From Nocardia pneumoniae NBRC 100136 (GTDB lineage: Bacteria > Actinomycetota > Actinomycetes > Mycobacteriales > Mycobacteriaceae): a stretch of DNA of 64,000 nucleotides. Shown in pieces: positions 24,596 to 34,202 of the stretch. The notes beneath the pieces were generated by a model, which saw only the letters and a list, made by a program, of their open reading frames with translations, was not told the DNA's origin and searched no databases. Both the position numbers and the translations under genes were made by a program. The stretch's first letter is position 1. Each line of letters begins with the position of its first letter. Location: assembly GCF_000308755.1 (NCBI RefSeq), contig NZ_BAGF01000040.1, positions 62,001 to 126,000 of the forward strand, written 5' to 3'.

Positions 24596-25513
24596 GTGGA
24601 CAACGCCGCAATGGATGCCTACTCCCGCACGGTGATCGCGGTGGCGGCGTCGGTGACGCCGCACGTGGCCAGCGTGCGGACCAGACGGGGGAGTGGATCG
24701 GCGGTGGTGTTCACCGACGACGGGTTCCTGCTGACCAATGCGCACGTCATCGGATCGGCACGCTTGGGCGAGGTCGTTTTCGCCGACGGGGTGGAGTCCC
24801 GGTTCGAGGTGAGCGGTATCGATCCGCTGTCGGATCTGGCCGTGTTGCGCGCACGCGGCGGCGCGCCGGATGCGGTGACGCTCGGGAACGCCGATCAGCT
24901 GGTGGTCGGCCAGTTGGTGGTCGCGGTCGGCAGCCCGCTCGGCTTGGCCGGTTCGGTCACCGCCGGAGTGGTGAGCGCGCTCGGGCGCGCGGTTCCGGTC
25001 GCATCCCGTCGCGCGGGACGGGTGATCGAGGACGTCATCCAGACCGACGCCGCGCTCAACCCCGGCAATTCCGGTGGCGCGCTGTCGGATTCGGCGGGCC
25101 GGGTGGTCGGGATCAACACCGCGGTGGCCGGAATCGGCCTCGGCTTGGCCATTCCGATCAATGCGACGACGCGCCGGATCATCGACACGCTGCATCGCGA
25201 CGGACGGGTCCGGCGCGCCTACCTCGGGCTGGTCGGCGTGCCCGCGCCGCTACCCGAGCCGGTTGCCGAACGCACCGGGCAGGCCGCCGGGGTGCGCATC
25301 GTCGAGGTGATCCGCGGCGGCCCTGCCGACGAGGCCGGACTGCGCCGCGGCGATCTCGTGCTCAGCGTCGGACGCTCGGAAGTGCGGGACGCGCAAGGCA
25401 TCCAGCGGCAGCTGTTCGCCGACGCGATCGGCGCACAGCTGCCGGTGACGGTCCTGCGCAACGGCGCCATGGTGGATGTGATCGCGGTCCCGGTGGAACT
25501 CGCCGCCGACTGA
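24596..25513 (+). CDS. HtrA/DegP-type (S1C) serine protease with one PDZ domain
   Basis: This trypsin-fold protease has about 305 residues. The catalytic triad is visible: His in LLTNAHVIGS, Asp in DPLSDLAVLRA and Ser in NPGNSGGALSDS. A C-terminal PDZ domain (about 215-300) includes AYLGLVG and GGPADEAGLRRGDLVLSVG. There is no transmembrane helix or signal peptide, unlike classical HtrA, so it is probably cytoplasmic. GTG 24596 has AGGGTGG eight bases upstream. GTG 24584 and ATG 24611 are alternatives. A quality-control role is inferred. Confidence 0.85.
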   Translation: MDNAAMDAYSRTVIAVAASVTPHVASVRTRRGSGSAVVFTDDGFLLTNAHVIGSARLGEVVFADGVESRFEVSGIDPLSDLAVLRARGGAPDAVTLGNADQLVVGQLVVAVGSPLGLAGSVTAGVVSALGRAVPVASRRAGRVIEDVIQTDAALNPGNSGGALSDSAGRVVGINTAVAGIGLGLAIPINATTRRIIDTLHRDGRVRRAYLGLVGVPAPLPEPVAERTGQAAGVRIVEVIRGGPADEAGLRRGDLVLSVGRSEVRDAQGIQRQLFADAIGAQLPVTVLRNGAMVDVIAVPVELAAD

Positions 25514-25520
25514 GCACGGT

Positions 25521-25592
25521 TCAGGCGCAGGCCGACACGGGCGCGTTCTTCCACCGCGTCGATGGGCCCGCGCCCTCGGTCGTGGTGGACAT
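25521..25592 (-). CDS. Possible 23-residue peptide sharing RWKNAP with the VTT protein end
   Basis: A short frame from ATG 25592 encodes MSTTTEGAGPSTRWKNAPV plus a few residues. Its RWKNAP stretch is also found near the C terminus of the VTT-domain protein just upstream, because a 30-base DNA segment is duplicated. The ribosome site is weak. It is most likely a remnant of a duplication rather than a functional peptide. Confidence 0.15.
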   Translation of the reverse strand: MSTTTEGAGPSTRWKNAPVSACA

Positions 25593-25728
25593 GATCGCGT
25601 CTCGACCTGGGTGGTGATCGGCCGCGTGACGCTGGAGTCGGACGTGGGCCGAGCGCTGCCTAGTCCGGGACCGGCACCGATTCCGCTGGCGCTGTCGGCG
25701 CGTTCTTCCATCGGGCGTCGACGAGCAG
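25540..25728. repeat. Imperfect 30-base direct repeat around the end of the VTT gene
   Basis: GGCGCGTTCTTCCACCG at 25540 and GGCGCGTTCTTCCATCG at 25697 begin two copies of about 30 bases that agree at roughly 26 positions and lie 157 bases apart. One copy is inside the 3' end of the VTT-domain gene and the other lies between it and the convergent protease gene. Confidence 0.6.
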
Positions 25729-26337
25729 CCCGGCGAGGCCGATGGCGAGACAGACACCGGACAGCGCCAGCATCGCCGGATGGGTGGTCCCGGTGAGCGC
25801 GTCGCCGAGGATCACCGTGCCGATCGTGCCGGGCAGCACGCCGAGCAGCGTCGCGATCAGATACGGCCAGAATCGGATCGAGGACAACCCGCAGCAGTAG
25901 TTGATCACCGAGAACGGCACCGCCGCGATGAGCCGCAGCGAGCCGACGGCCAGCCAGCCCCGGCGCGCGAGCCGGTCATCGATGGCGCGTACCGCGGGAT
26001 GGGTGAGCCGGGCGGCGACCTGATCGCGGTCCAGCGCGCGCACGAGCAGGATAGCCAGTGCCGCACTGACGGTCGTCGCGCTCACCGCGAGCGTGATGCC
26101 CAGCAGCGGGCCGAACAGCAGTCCCGCGCTCACGGTGAACACCGTGCGGGGGATCGGCGCCACCGTCACCAGCGCGTGGACCAGGAAGAACAGGAGCGGG
26201 AAGGCCGGGCCGACCGAGGCGGCCCACTCTTGGATCTGGCGTGGACTCGGCAGCGGAACCAGCAGCGCCGCGGCGAACAACGCGGCCGCGCCGACGATCA
26301 GCGCGACGATACGCGGGTCACGGATCAGCCTCCTCAT
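25660..26337 (-). CDS. TVP38/TMEM64 (VTT/DedA-like) membrane protein
   Basis: This 225-residue membrane protein has about five to six hydrophobic segments. The VTT (SNARE-associated/DedA-like) signature is visible in TVFTVSAGLLFGPLLGITLA and in VGSLRLIAAVPFSVINYCCG, followed by FWPYLIATLLGVLPGTIGTV. Proteins of this group are linked to lipid scrambling or transport and membrane maintenance. The start ATG at 26337 begins a basic segment (MRRLIRD) before the first helix. It converges on the protease gene. Confidence 0.88.
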   Translation of the reverse strand: MRRLIRDPRIVALIVGAAALFAAALLVPLPSPRQIQEWAASVGPAFPLLFFLVHALVTVAPIPRTVFTVSAGLLFGPLLGITLAVSATTVSAALAILLVRALDRDQVAARLTHPAVRAIDDRLARRGWLAVGSLRLIAAVPFSVINYCCGLSSIRFWPYLIATLLGVLPGTIGTVILGDALTGTTHPAMLALSGVCLAIGLAGLLVDARWKNAPTAPAESVPVPD

Positions 26338-26518
26338 CCGCGACAGGTTACCGGTTGGTAGTGGCGGGCAGGATCAACCGGCCCGGGATCCGCCCGCTAG
26401 CATCAGGAGAAACGGGACGAATACTCGTTAACCGAAGTAGTCGCTGAGCTGGGCGAATGCGCGGGTATCGGGTGCACACTGCCGGTGCGCTCGTGTCGAG
26501 GAAGAGGAACAGCAAGCT

Positions 26519-28375
26519 ATGCCGATTGCTTCAGATTCTGGGGCGGATCCGGTGCCCGAGTTCGCCGCGTGGCGCAAGGGCGTGGCCGGGGTCCTGGCGA
26601 AGGCTCGCCGGGTCGATGTCACCGAACTTCCCGAGGAGCCCGAGCGGCTGCTCGACGAGACCACCTATGACGGGCTGACCATTGCTCCGCTCTACACCCG
26701 TCGCGACGAGTTGCCCGAGCAACCGCTGCCGGGAACCTTCCCGTTCGTCCGCGGCCGCGACGCGACCCGGGACGTGCACCGGGGGTGGTTCGTCAGCGCC
26801 CAGGTGAGTGACCGCGATGCCGCGGCGGCCAACCAGGAGATCCTGGCCGGACTGGAGAACGGGATCAGCGCGATCTGGCTCGGCGTCGGCGAACGCGGCG
26901 TGCCGGTGGCCGACCTGCCGACGGCATTGGCGGGACTGCTGTTCGAGCTGGCTCCGCTCACCTTGAATGCGGGTGCCGCCGTGGCCGCCGCGGCGGAGCG
27001 AGTGTTCGGCCTGCTCGACGGCTACGCGGCGCCCACCCGCGAGGACATCCGGGTCGCCCTCGGCGCCGCACCGTTGACCAGCCGCTTCGCCGGGCTCGCC
27101 GACATCGCTCTCGCGGAGGCGAGCGCACTCGCCGGTCAGGCGGCGAGGCGGTCGGAGACGGTGCGGGCGATCACCGTGGACGGCACCGTCTTCCACGACG
27201 CGGGCGCCTCGGACGCCCAGGAACTGGGCGCGGCCGTCGCGGCCGGGCTGGCCTACCTCCGGGAGCTCACCGAGAGCCTGGAGATCGCCGATGCGCTGGG
27301 GCAGCTGGAATTCCGTTTCGCCGCCACCGACGACCAGTTCGCCACCATCGCGAAGTTCCGCGCCGCCAGGCAACTATGGGCGCGCGTCGCGCAGGTGTGC
27401 GGAGCACCGGATTTCGGCGGAGCACCGCAGCACGCGGTCACCTCGGCGGCCATGATGAGCCAGCGTGATCCGTGGGTGAACATGCTGCGCACCACGCTCG
27501 CCGCGTTCGGGGCCGGCGTCGGCGGCGCCGACACCGTCACCGTGCTGCCGTTCGACTCCGCGCTGCCGCCCGGCGAACTCGGCGTCTCCACGTCGTTCGC
27601 CGAGCGCATGGCCCGCAACACACAACTGCTGCTGCTCGAGGAATCGCATCTGGGCCACGTCCTGGACCCCGGCGCGGGCTCCTGGTACGTCGAGGACCTC
27701 ACCGCGGCGCTGGCTGCGAAGGCGTGGGAGTTCCTGCAGGAGATCGAAGCGGCCGGTGGCTACCCGGCGGCGCTGGAGTCCGGTCTGCTCGCCGAGCGGA
27801 TCGCCGCGACCAAGACCGCCCGCGACACCGATGTCGCGCACCGCGCAACCGCCGTCACCGGCGTGAACGAATTCCCGAACCTGGCCGAGCGGCCGCTGTC
27901 CGAGGCGGCCAGGCAGCCGGGCCGGGTGGCCCGCTACGGCGCCGCGTTCGAGCAGTTGCGCAACCGGTCCGACGCCTACCTGGCCGAACACGGCACTCGG
28001 CCGAAAGCGCTGCTGGTGCCACTGGGTTCGGTCGCCGAGCACAACGTCCGGGTCACCTTCGTGGCGAACCTTTTGGCTTCGGGGGGAATCGAGTCGATCA
28101 ATCCCGGCCCGCTCGAGGTGAGCGGAATCGCGGCAGCCGCAGCGGAATCCGGTGCGCCGATCGCGGTGCTGTGCGGATCGGACGCGCGGTACGGGTCCGA
28201 GGCGGGCGCGGCGGTGGAGCAGTTGCGCGCCGCGGGCGTGTCCACCGTGCTGCTGGCCGGTGCGGCCAAGGCCGTCGCCGACCTGGACGAGGCGGCGCGC
28301 CCGGACGGATTCCTCGCCGCGCGCATCGACGCGGTCGCCGCGCTGTCCGGCCTGCTGGAGAAGGTGGGAGCCTGA
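26519..28375 (+). CDS. mutA: Methylmalonyl-CoA mutase small subunit
   Basis: This 618-residue protein is the non-catalytic partner of MutB in the B12-dependent interconversion of (R)-methylmalonyl-CoA and succinyl-CoA. Family landmarks are the N-terminal segment [47 protein letters not shown] and the C-terminal cobalamin-domain-like fold lacking the DxHxxG motif. GAGGAACAGC lies upstream of the ATG. The stop overlaps the mutB start by one base (TGATG). The operon mutA-mutB-meaB joins propionyl-CoA catabolism to the TCA cycle and supplies methylmalonyl-CoA for branched lipids. Confidence 0.96.
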   Translation: MPIASDSGADPVPEFAAWRKGVAGVLAKARRVDVTELPEEPERLLDETTYDGLTIAPLYTRRDELPEQPLPGTFPFVRGRDATRDVHRGWFVSAQVSDRDAAAANQEILAGLENGISAIWLGVGERGVPVADLPTALAGLLFELAPLTLNAGAAVAAAAERVFGLLDGYAAPTREDIRVALGAAPLTSRFAGLADIALAEASALAGQAARRSETVRAITVDGTVFHDAGASDAQELGAAVAAGLAYLRELTESLEIADALGQLEFRFAATDDQFATIAKFRAARQLWARVAQVCGAPDFGGAPQHAVTSAAMMSQRDPWVNMLRTTLAAFGAGVGGADTVTVLPFDSALPPGELGVSTSFAERMARNTQLLLLEESHLGHVLDPGAGSWYVEDLTAALAAKAWEFLQEIEAAGGYPAALESGLLAERIAATKTARDTDVAHRATAVTGVNEFPNLAERPLSEAARQPGRVARYGAAFEQLRNRSDAYLAEHGTRPKALLVPLGSVAEHNVRVTFVANLLASGGIESINPGPLEVSGIAAAAAESGAPIAVLCGSDARYGSEAGAAVEQLRAAGVSTVLLAGAAKAVADLDEAARPDGFLAARIDAVAALSGLLEKVGA

Positions 28376-30654
28376 TGACTACTCGTGAGATCAAGCACGT
28401 GATCGGCAGTTTCGCCGAGGTGCCGTTGACCGAGCGCGCGCCGGAACCGGCCGCTGTCGACGCGGCGCAGGTAGCGGCCTACGTGCGGGCCGCCGCGGCG
28501 GCCAACCAGTACGCGCCCGAACAGCTGGTGTGGTCGACGCCCGAAGGCATCGACGTGCCGCCGGTGTTCACCAAGGCCGACCGGGATGTCATTGCCGCCG
28601 AAGGATATCCGCTCGACAGCGTGCCCGGCGTCGCGCCGTTCGTGCGCGGGCCGTACCCCACGATGTATGTCAACCAGCCGTGGACCATCCGCCAGTACGC
28701 GGGCTTCTCCACCGCCGCGGACTCCAACGCCTTCTACCGGCGCAACCTGCAGGCGGGCCAGAAGGGTCTGTCGGTCGCGTTCGACCTGGCGACGCACCGC
28801 GGCTACGACTCCGACCACCCGCGCGTGCAGGGTGATGTCGGCATGGCGGGCGTGGCCATCGACTCGATCCTGGACATGCGGCAGCTGTTCGACCACATCC
28901 CGCTGGACCAGGTCAGCGTCTCGATGACGATGAACGGCGCGGTGCTGCCGATCCTGGCGCTGTACGTCGTCGCCGCGGAGGAGCAGGGCGTCGCGCCCGA
29001 GCAGCTGGCCGGAACCATTCAGAACGACATTCTGAAGGAGTTCATGGTCCGCAACACCTACATCTATCCGCCGAAGCCCTCGATGCGGATCATCTCCGAC
29101 ATCTTCGCCTACACCAGCGCGAAGATGCCGAAGTTCAACTCGATCTCGATCTCCGGCTACCACATCCAGGAGGCGGGCGCGACGGCCGACCTGGAGCTGG
29201 CCTACACCCTCGCCGACGGCGTGGAGTACATCCGCGCCGGTATCGACGCGGGCATGGAGGTCGACGAGTTCGCGCCGCGGCTGTCGTTCTTCTGGGCCAT
29301 CGGCATGAACTTCTTCATGGAGGTCGCCAAGCTGCGGGCCGGGCGCCTGCTGTGGAGCGAGCTGGTCGCGAAGTTCAACCCGAAGAGCGCGAAATCGCTG
29401 TCGCTGCGCACCCATTCGCAGACCTCCGGCTGGTCGCTCACCGCCCAGGACGCCTACAACAACGTCGCGCGCACGTGCATCGAGGCGATGGCCGCCACCC
29501 AGGGCCACACCCAGTCGCTGCACACGAACGCGCTCGACGAGGCGCTGGCGCTGCCGACGGACTTCTCCGCCCGCATCGCCCGCAACACCCAGCTGCTCAT
29601 CCAGCAGGAGTCCAATACCACCCGCCCGATCGACCCGTGGGGCGGTTCGTACTACGTCGAGTGGCTCACCCACCAGCTGGCCAATCGGGCGCGTGCGCAC
29701 ATCGCCGAGGTCGAGGCGCACGGCGGCATGGCGCAGGCGATCGGCGAGGGCATCCCGAAGCTGCGCATCGAGGAGGCCGCCGCCCGCACCCAGGCGCGCA
29801 TCGACACCGGTCAGCAGCCGGTGATCGGCGTCAACAAGTACCAGGTCGAAGAGGACCACGAGGTGGAGGTCCTCAAGGTCGACAACTCCCGGGTGCGCGC
29901 CGAACAGCTGGAAAAGCTGCGGCGGCTGCGCGCCGAGCGCGACCCCGACGCGGTGCGCCGCGCGCTGGCCGAATTGACCCGCGCCGCCGCCTCTTCGGAG
30001 GGCGGCATGGCGAACAACCTGCTCGCGCTGGCCATCGACGCTGCGCGGGCCAAGGCCACCGTCGGCGAGATCTCCGACGCACTGGAGCAGGTGTACGGAC
30101 GCCATCAGGCCGAGATCCGTACGCTGTCCGGTGTGTACCGCGACGAGGCAGGAAAGGTCACCAACATCACCAAGGCGAGCGAGCTGGTGGAGGAGTTCGC
30201 CGAGGCCGAGGGCCGCCGCCCGCGCATCCTCGTCGCGAAGATGGGCCAGGACGGCCACGACCGGGGACAGAAGGTGATCGCCACGGCCTTCGCCGACCTC
30301 GGCTTCGACGTCGACGTGGGCCCGCTGTTCCAGACCCCGGAAGAGGTGGCGCAGCAGGCGGCCGACAACGACGTGCACGTCGTCGGGGTGTCGTCGCTGG
30401 CGGCGGGCCACCTCACGCTGGTGCCCGCCCTGCGGCAGGCGCTGGCCGATGTCGGGCGTCCCGACATCATGGTCATCGTCGGCGGCGTCATCCCGCCCGG
30501 TGACTTCGACGAGCTCTACCAGGCCGGGGCCGCGGCGATCTTCCCGCCCGGCACCGTGATCGCCGACGCGGCGATCGACCTGCTGAAGAAGCTCGGCGCC
30601 GAACTCGGTCACGAACTCGGTAGCGGCGCCGCGGAATCCGCCGCCACGGAATGA
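28375..30654 (+). CDS. mutB: Methylmalonyl-CoA mutase large (catalytic) subunit
   Basis: This 759-residue protein is the catalytic subunit. Substrate-binding and active-site segments include [34 protein letters not shown] and [19 protein letters not shown]. The C-terminal B12-binding domain has [15 protein letters not shown] (cobalt-ligand His in DxHxxG), GVSSLAAGH and VGGVIPPGD. The start is the ATG at 28375 overlapping the mutA stop, and the stop overlaps meaB as ATGA. There is a minus-strand frame of 878 codons opposite, which is a GC shadow. Confidence 0.98.
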   Translation: MTTREIKHVIGSFAEVPLTERAPEPAAVDAAQVAAYVRAAAAANQYAPEQLVWSTPEGIDVPPVFTKADRDVIAAEGYPLDSVPGVAPFVRGPYPTMYVNQPWTIRQYAGFSTAADSNAFYRRNLQAGQKGLSVAFDLATHRGYDSDHPRVQGDVGMAGVAIDSILDMRQLFDHIPLDQVSVSMTMNGAVLPILALYVVAAEEQGVAPEQLAGTIQNDILKEFMVRNTYIYPPKPSMRIISDIFAYTSAKMPKFNSISISGYHIQEAGATADLELAYTLADGVEYIRAGIDAGMEVDEFAPRLSFFWAIGMNFFMEVAKLRAGRLLWSELVAKFNPKSAKSLSLRTHSQTSGWSLTAQDAYNNVARTCIEAMAATQGHTQSLHTNALDEALALPTDFSARIARNTQLLIQQESNTTRPIDPWGGSYYVEWLTHQLANRARAHIAEVEAHGGMAQAIGEGIPKLRIEEAAARTQARIDTGQQPVIGVNKYQVEEDHEVEVLKVDNSRVRAEQLEKLRRLRAERDPDAVRRALAELTRAAASSEGGMANNLLALAIDAARAKATVGEISDALEQVYGRHQAEIRTLSGVYRDEAGKVTNITKASELVEEFAEAEGRRPRILVAKMGQDGHDRGQKVIATAFADLGFDVDVGPLFQTPEEVAQQAADNDVHVVGVSSLAAGHLTLVPALRQALADVGRPDIMVIVGGVIPPGDFDELYQAGAAAIFPPGTVIADAAIDLLKKLGAELGHELGSGAAESAATE

Positions 30655-31691
30655 GCGAAGCGGGTTCAGCAGCGCGGGACACCGCGAAGGTCGCCGCGCG
30701 GCGGACGATCGACGTCGACGCGCTCGCCGCGGCAGTCCGTGCCAATGAACGGGCCGCCCTGGCGCGGGCGATCACGTTGGTGGAGTCGACCAGGGCCGAT
30801 CACCGAGCACTGGCGCAACAACTGTTGCTGAAGGTGACGCCCGAGGCAGGGAAGTCTCAGGTCTCGAACCGCGTCGGCATCACCGGCGTTCCCGGCGTCG
30901 GCAAATCCACCTTCATCGACGCGCTCGGCATGTACCTGATCGGTCAGGGGCACCGGGTCGCCGTGCTCGCCGTCGATCCCTCCTCGACCAGGACCGGCGG
31001 CTCCATTCTCGGCGACAAGACCCGGATGGCGCGGCTGGCGGTGGAACGCGACGCCTACATCCGTCCCTCGCCCACCGCGGGCACGCTCGGCGGCGTCGCC
31101 AAGGCGACCCGCGAGACCATCGTGCTGCTCGAGGCCGCGGGGTACGACGTGATTCTGGTCGAGACCGTCGGCGTCGGTCAGTCCGAGGTCACCGTCGCGA
31201 ACATGGTCGACGTGTTCTCCTTCCTCACCCTGGCCCGGACCGGTGATCAGCTCCAGGGCATCAAGAAAGGCGTGCTCGAACTCGCGGACCTGGTCGCGGT
31301 GAACAAGGCCGACGGCAAACACGAGGTCGAGGCCAAAGCCGCCGCCAGGGAGCTCGCGGGGGCACTGCGCCTGATCCACCCGCACGACGCGCTGTGGCGT
31401 CCGCCGGTGCTGACCATGAGCGGGTTGCACGGGGTCGGGCTGGACCGGTTCTGGGACACGGTGCTCGAGCATCGCCGCGTGCTCACCGAAGCCGGGGAGT
31501 TCGACGAGAAGCGCCGCCGCCAACAGGTCGACTGGACCTGGACCATGGTGCACGATCAATTACTGCGCAGGCTCGCGGACAACCCGGACGTGAAAGCGAT
31601 TCGCGCGCAGGTGGAAAAGCAGGTTCGCGACGGCACCCTGACCGCGGCTCTGGCCGCCGAGGAACTACTGCGAGCCTTCGACGGTCGCTGA
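30651..31691 (+). CDS. meaB: MeaB/ArgK-type GTPase chaperone of methylmalonyl-CoA mutase
   Basis: This G3E-family GTPase of 346 residues protects and reactivates methylmalonyl-CoA mutase. Walker [10 protein letters not shown], the switch region [27 protein letters not shown] and the base motif NKAD are all clear. The C-terminal dimerisation arm ([14 protein letters not shown]...) is present. The ATG overlaps the mutB stop (ATGA), confirming the operon. Confidence 0.96.
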   Translation: MSEAGSAARDTAKVAARRTIDVDALAAAVRANERAALARAITLVESTRADHRALAQQLLLKVTPEAGKSQVSNRVGITGVPGVGKSTFIDALGMYLIGQGHRVAVLAVDPSSTRTGGSILGDKTRMARLAVERDAYIRPSPTAGTLGGVAKATRETIVLLEAAGYDVILVETVGVGQSEVTVANMVDVFSFLTLARTGDQLQGIKKGVLELADLVAVNKADGKHEVEAKAAARELAGALRLIHPHDALWRPPVLTMSGLHGVGLDRFWDTVLEHRRVLTEAGEFDEKRRRQQVDWTWTMVHDQLLRRLADNPDVKAIRAQVEKQVRDGTLTAALAAEELLRAFDGR

Positions 31692-31864
31692 TCGTGCGAA
31701 TCCAGCCGGACGAGGATACTTGGACCCTTGCAACGATTCGTTGCTGCTATCCGAACCGCCCATCCCGCAGCTCTGCCGTAGTCACGCATCCTCGGCTGCG
31801 TGAGGGCCATGATCGGCCAGCGTGGCGGAGTGCGCCGCGGTAAGGGCTGCATGCACGGACGCGG

Positions 31865-32464
31865 TCATTCGCCCCGGACCAGCTGGGCGCTGAGCGCGTC
31901 GGCGAGCTCAGGCGCACGGTCCGGATGTAATGCATTCGGCTGAAACAGGATTCGATACCACAGCACGCCGAACGCCTGCTCGACCACGAGGTCGACCGGT
32001 CTGTTGTTCGAAATCTTCCCGCGCGCTCTGTCGCGCTCGATCAGCTCGGCGAGCGCGGCACGTCGCCGGGTGAGGAACTCCTCCAGCGTGGCGGCCAGCC
32101 CTGGATCGTCCTGTGCGGCGACGACCGCGGCGATCAGCGCCTGCCGGTTGTGTTCCATCCCGGCCGCGGTGAACGTCTCGCGCAGAAACACGGTGAGGTC
32201 TTCGCGGAGATCGCCGGTGTCCGGAGCCGGCACGGCCTGCTCGGCCGACTGCACGAGCGCGTCGAGCAGCACCGCGTCCTTGGACGGCCACCACCGGTAG
32301 ATGGTCTGCCGACCGACCCCCGCGTGCGCCGCGATCCGGTCCACCGTGACCCCAGAGCTCCCATGGGTGGCGAGCAGTTCCCCCGCCGCGGCGAGGATCG
32401 CCGCACGCGCCGCTTCGTTGCGGCGCGAGCCGGTATGCGCGCGGGGGTTCGATGATGCGGCCAC
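31865..32464 (-). CDS. TetR-family regulator, divergent from a deazaflavin-type protein
   Basis: This 199-residue TetR repressor has an N-terminal helix-turn-helix AARAAILAAAGELL and TVDRIAAHAGVGRQTIYRWW. The ligand domain ends in a helix LHPDRAPELADALSAQLV. It begins at ATG 32464 with almost no leader. A 17-base perfect palindrome at 32483-32499 lies between it and the plus-strand gene 32514, so it probably represses both. The inducer is unknown. Confidence 0.9.
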   Translation of the reverse strand: MAASSNPRAHTGSRRNEAARAAILAAAGELLATHGSSGVTVDRIAAHAGVGRQTIYRWWPSKDAVLLDALVQSAEQAVPAPDTGDLREDLTVFLRETFTAAGMEHNRQALIAAVVAAQDDPGLAATLEEFLTRRRAALAELIERDRARGKISNNRPVDLVVEQAFGVLWYRILFQPNALHPDRAPELADALSAQLVRGE

Positions 32465-32482
32465 GCCGCGAGTCTAGCTTGA

Positions 32483-32499
32483 CGAGACTGTCAGTCTCG
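32483..32499. promoter_or_regulatory. TetR-type operator palindrome
   Basis: CGAGACTGTCAGTCTCG is a perfect palindrome around a single central base. It fills the 49-base gap between the divergent TetR gene and the deazaflavin-type gene, and overlaps a possible plus-strand -35 (TTGACG at 32479-32484). Binding would control both genes. Confidence 0.75.
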
Positions 32500-32513
32500 A
32501 CAAAGCTCGAAGT

Positions 32514-32909
32514 GTGACTACCGGGAAGTCCTTGCGGATGCGGCTCGACCGCGTCTTCCACCGTCGTCTCGCCAATCCGATCACCACACGGCTGCAGGAT
32601 CAGATCCTGCTGGAGACGATCGGCCGCCGATCCGGGCAACCGCGTACGACACCGGTCGGCGGAAAGCGGATCGGCGATCAGTTCTGGATGGTCTCCAACC
32701 ACGGCGACCGATCCGACTACGTGCGAAACCTCATGGCCAACCCAGCCGTTCGCGTCCGGATCGACGGACGCTGGCACAACGGCACCGCGCACCCCTTGCC
32801 CGATGACGACCCCATCGCCCGTCTCGCCACCCTGCCGCGCATGAACAGCGCGGTTGTCCGCGCACTGGGAACGAACCTGCTGACCATCCGCATCGATCTC
32901 ACCGACTAG
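32514..32909 (+). CDS. Nitroreductase/deazaflavin-dependent (Ddn-like) protein
   Basis: This 131-residue protein of the F420-dependent Ddn/FDOR-B type is recognised from LLETIGRRSGQPRTTPVGG, then FWMVSNHGDRSDYVRNLMANP and VRVRIDGRWHNGTAHPL. These split-barrel proteins bind deazaflavin F420 and reduce quinones or nitro compounds. Start is the GTG at 32514. It is a little shorter than the M. tuberculosis Ddn. The divergent TetR and the operator suggest induction by a toxic compound. Confidence 0.85.
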   Translation: MTTGKSLRMRLDRVFHRRLANPITTRLQDQILLETIGRRSGQPRTTPVGGKRIGDQFWMVSNHGDRSDYVRNLMANPAVRVRIDGRWHNGTAHPLPDDDPIARLATLPRMNSAVVRALGTNLLTIRIDLTD

Positions 32910-32933
32910 CGCCTGTGCGAGGAGCTGTGCTCG

Positions 32934-33431
32934 TCAGACTGAATCGCCCAGTGCTTCCAGCAGCAGCCGCAACGTGATCGCCAGCTGCTCGCGTTGCTCG
33001 GCGCTCAGGGGTTCGAGCAGACGCCGCTCGGTCGCCACGTGATCGGGTAGGGCCGCGTCGATGAGTTCGTGGCCCGCGGCGGTGAGCGTGACCCGGATGC
33101 CGCGGCCGTCGAATTCGCTGCGCGAGCGGCGCACCAGACCGCGTTCTTCGAGTCGATCCAGTCGCTGGGTTATGGCGCCGGAGGTGACCATGGCCGCGCG
33201 CATCAGCTCGGTCGGGGTCAGGCAGTGCGGTGGGTCGCTGCGGCGCAGGGTGGCCAGCACATCGAAGGACGCGGCGTCCAGACCGTGCGCGGCGAAGGTT
33301 TTGCGCAGTTCGGCCCAGGTCAGCTGGGACAGCCTGGTCAGGCGTCCCAGCACGGCCATGGGGGAGACGTCCAGGTCAGGGCGCTGCACCTGCCACTGCG
33401 CGAGCACCCGGTCGACATGATCGGTCACCAC
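32934..33431 (-). CDS. MarR-family regulator
   Basis: This 165-residue winged-helix regulator has the MarR plan: SQLTWAELRKTFAAHGLDAASFDVL, then TPTELMRAAMVTSGAITQRL (recognition helix) and LVRRSRSEFDGRGIRVTLT (wing). The start is the GTG at 33431. It is divergent from a Rossmann-fold protein at 33537, and two related palindromes lie between them, so it is likely a local repressor of both genes. Confidence 0.9.
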   Translation of the reverse strand: MVTDHVDRVLAQWQVQRPDLDVSPMAVLGRLTRLSQLTWAELRKTFAAHGLDAASFDVLATLRRSDPPHCLTPTELMRAAMVTSGAITQRLDRLEERGLVRRSRSEFDGRGIRVTLTAAGHELIDAALPDHVATERRLLEPLSAEQREQLAITLRLLLEALGDSV

Positions 33432-33445
33432 CGCACTCTAACGAA

Positions 33446-33495
33446 TAGCTCAGCGGTGAGTAATCTCATAACGCTGGTAGCTCAGCGCTAAGCTA
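33446..33495. promoter_or_regulatory. Two MarR-type operator sites
   Basis: TAGCTCAGCGCTAAGCTA at 33478-33495 is an 18-base palindrome with one mismatched pair. A related site TAGCTCAGCGGTGAGTAA lies at 33446-33463, so the two start 32 bases apart, about three helical turns. Both are between the divergent MarR gene and the NAD(P)-binding gene. Confidence 0.7.
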
Positions 33496-33536
33496 TGTTT
33501 CTTAGAGCTAAGCAACTCGAGTGAAGGGGCGCGATC

Positions 33537-34178
33537 ATGCGTATGACGGTGTTCGGCGCGGCAGGTGACGTGGGGCGCCGCGTGGTGGCCGAGGCGTTGG
33601 CGCGGCAGCACGAGGTCACCGCCGTGGTGCGTAACCTGGCTCGGGCGAGCACCGTTCCCGCCGGGGCGCTGATCCGCCGCGGCGACGCGTCCGACCTCGA
33701 CGACGTGGTTTCGCTCAGCACCGGGCGGGATCTCGTCATCACGGCGACGAGACCTGCCCCCGGCCGCGAGCACGAACTGACCGCGGTCACCTCGGTGCTG
33801 CTCGCCGGGCTGGCCCGCACCGGCGTCCGGTTGCTCGTCGTCGGCGGCGCCGCCACGCTGACCATGCCGGGAGCGGGTGATCTGACCCTGCACGAAACAC
33901 CGGACTTCCCCGTGGAACTGCGTGGAATCGCCCAGGCGTGCGCCGATCAGCTCGCACTGTGCCGGGCCGATACCACCGCGGACTGGACGTACCTGAGTCC
34001 GCCCGCCGAGCTGGTGCCGGGTGAGCGGACCGGGAGCTACCGTCTGGGTGCGGATGAATTGCTGGCGCGCGCGGACGGTCTGTCCGCCATCTCCATGGAG
34101 GACTTCGCGGTCGCGCTCCTCGACGAGGCGGAACGGCCTGCCCACCGGCGCATCCGGTTCACGGTCGTCGCAGCCTGA
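33537..34178 (+). CDS. NAD(P)-binding Rossmann-fold protein (NmrA/SDR-like)
   Basis: This 213-residue protein begins with a dinucleotide-binding motif MTVFGAAGDVGRRVVAEALA, then VTAVVRNLARA. It resembles the short atypical-SDR/NmrA NAD(P)-binding proteins such as quinone reductases and redox sensors. A YxxxK pair is not evident, so oxidoreductase activity is uncertain. AAGGGG lies upstream of ATG 33537. Control by the divergent MarR regulator is likely, as in many quinone-sensing pairs. Confidence 0.8.
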   Translation: MRMTVFGAAGDVGRRVVAEALARQHEVTAVVRNLARASTVPAGALIRRGDASDLDDVVSLSTGRDLVITATRPAPGREHELTAVTSVLLAGLARTGVRLLVVGGAATLTMPGAGDLTLHETPDFPVELRGIAQACADQLALCRADTTADWTYLSPPAELVPGERTGSYRLGADELLARADGLSAISMEDFAVALLDEAERPAHRRIRFTVVAA

Positions 34179-34202
34179 CCGGCGTTTCGACGCCCAACCG
34201 CG

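Noticed and set aside
27976..30612. 878-codon minus-strand frame opposite mutB
   Set aside because: It has no domain resemblance and mirrors the coding bias of mutB. Long antisense open frames are common at this GC content.
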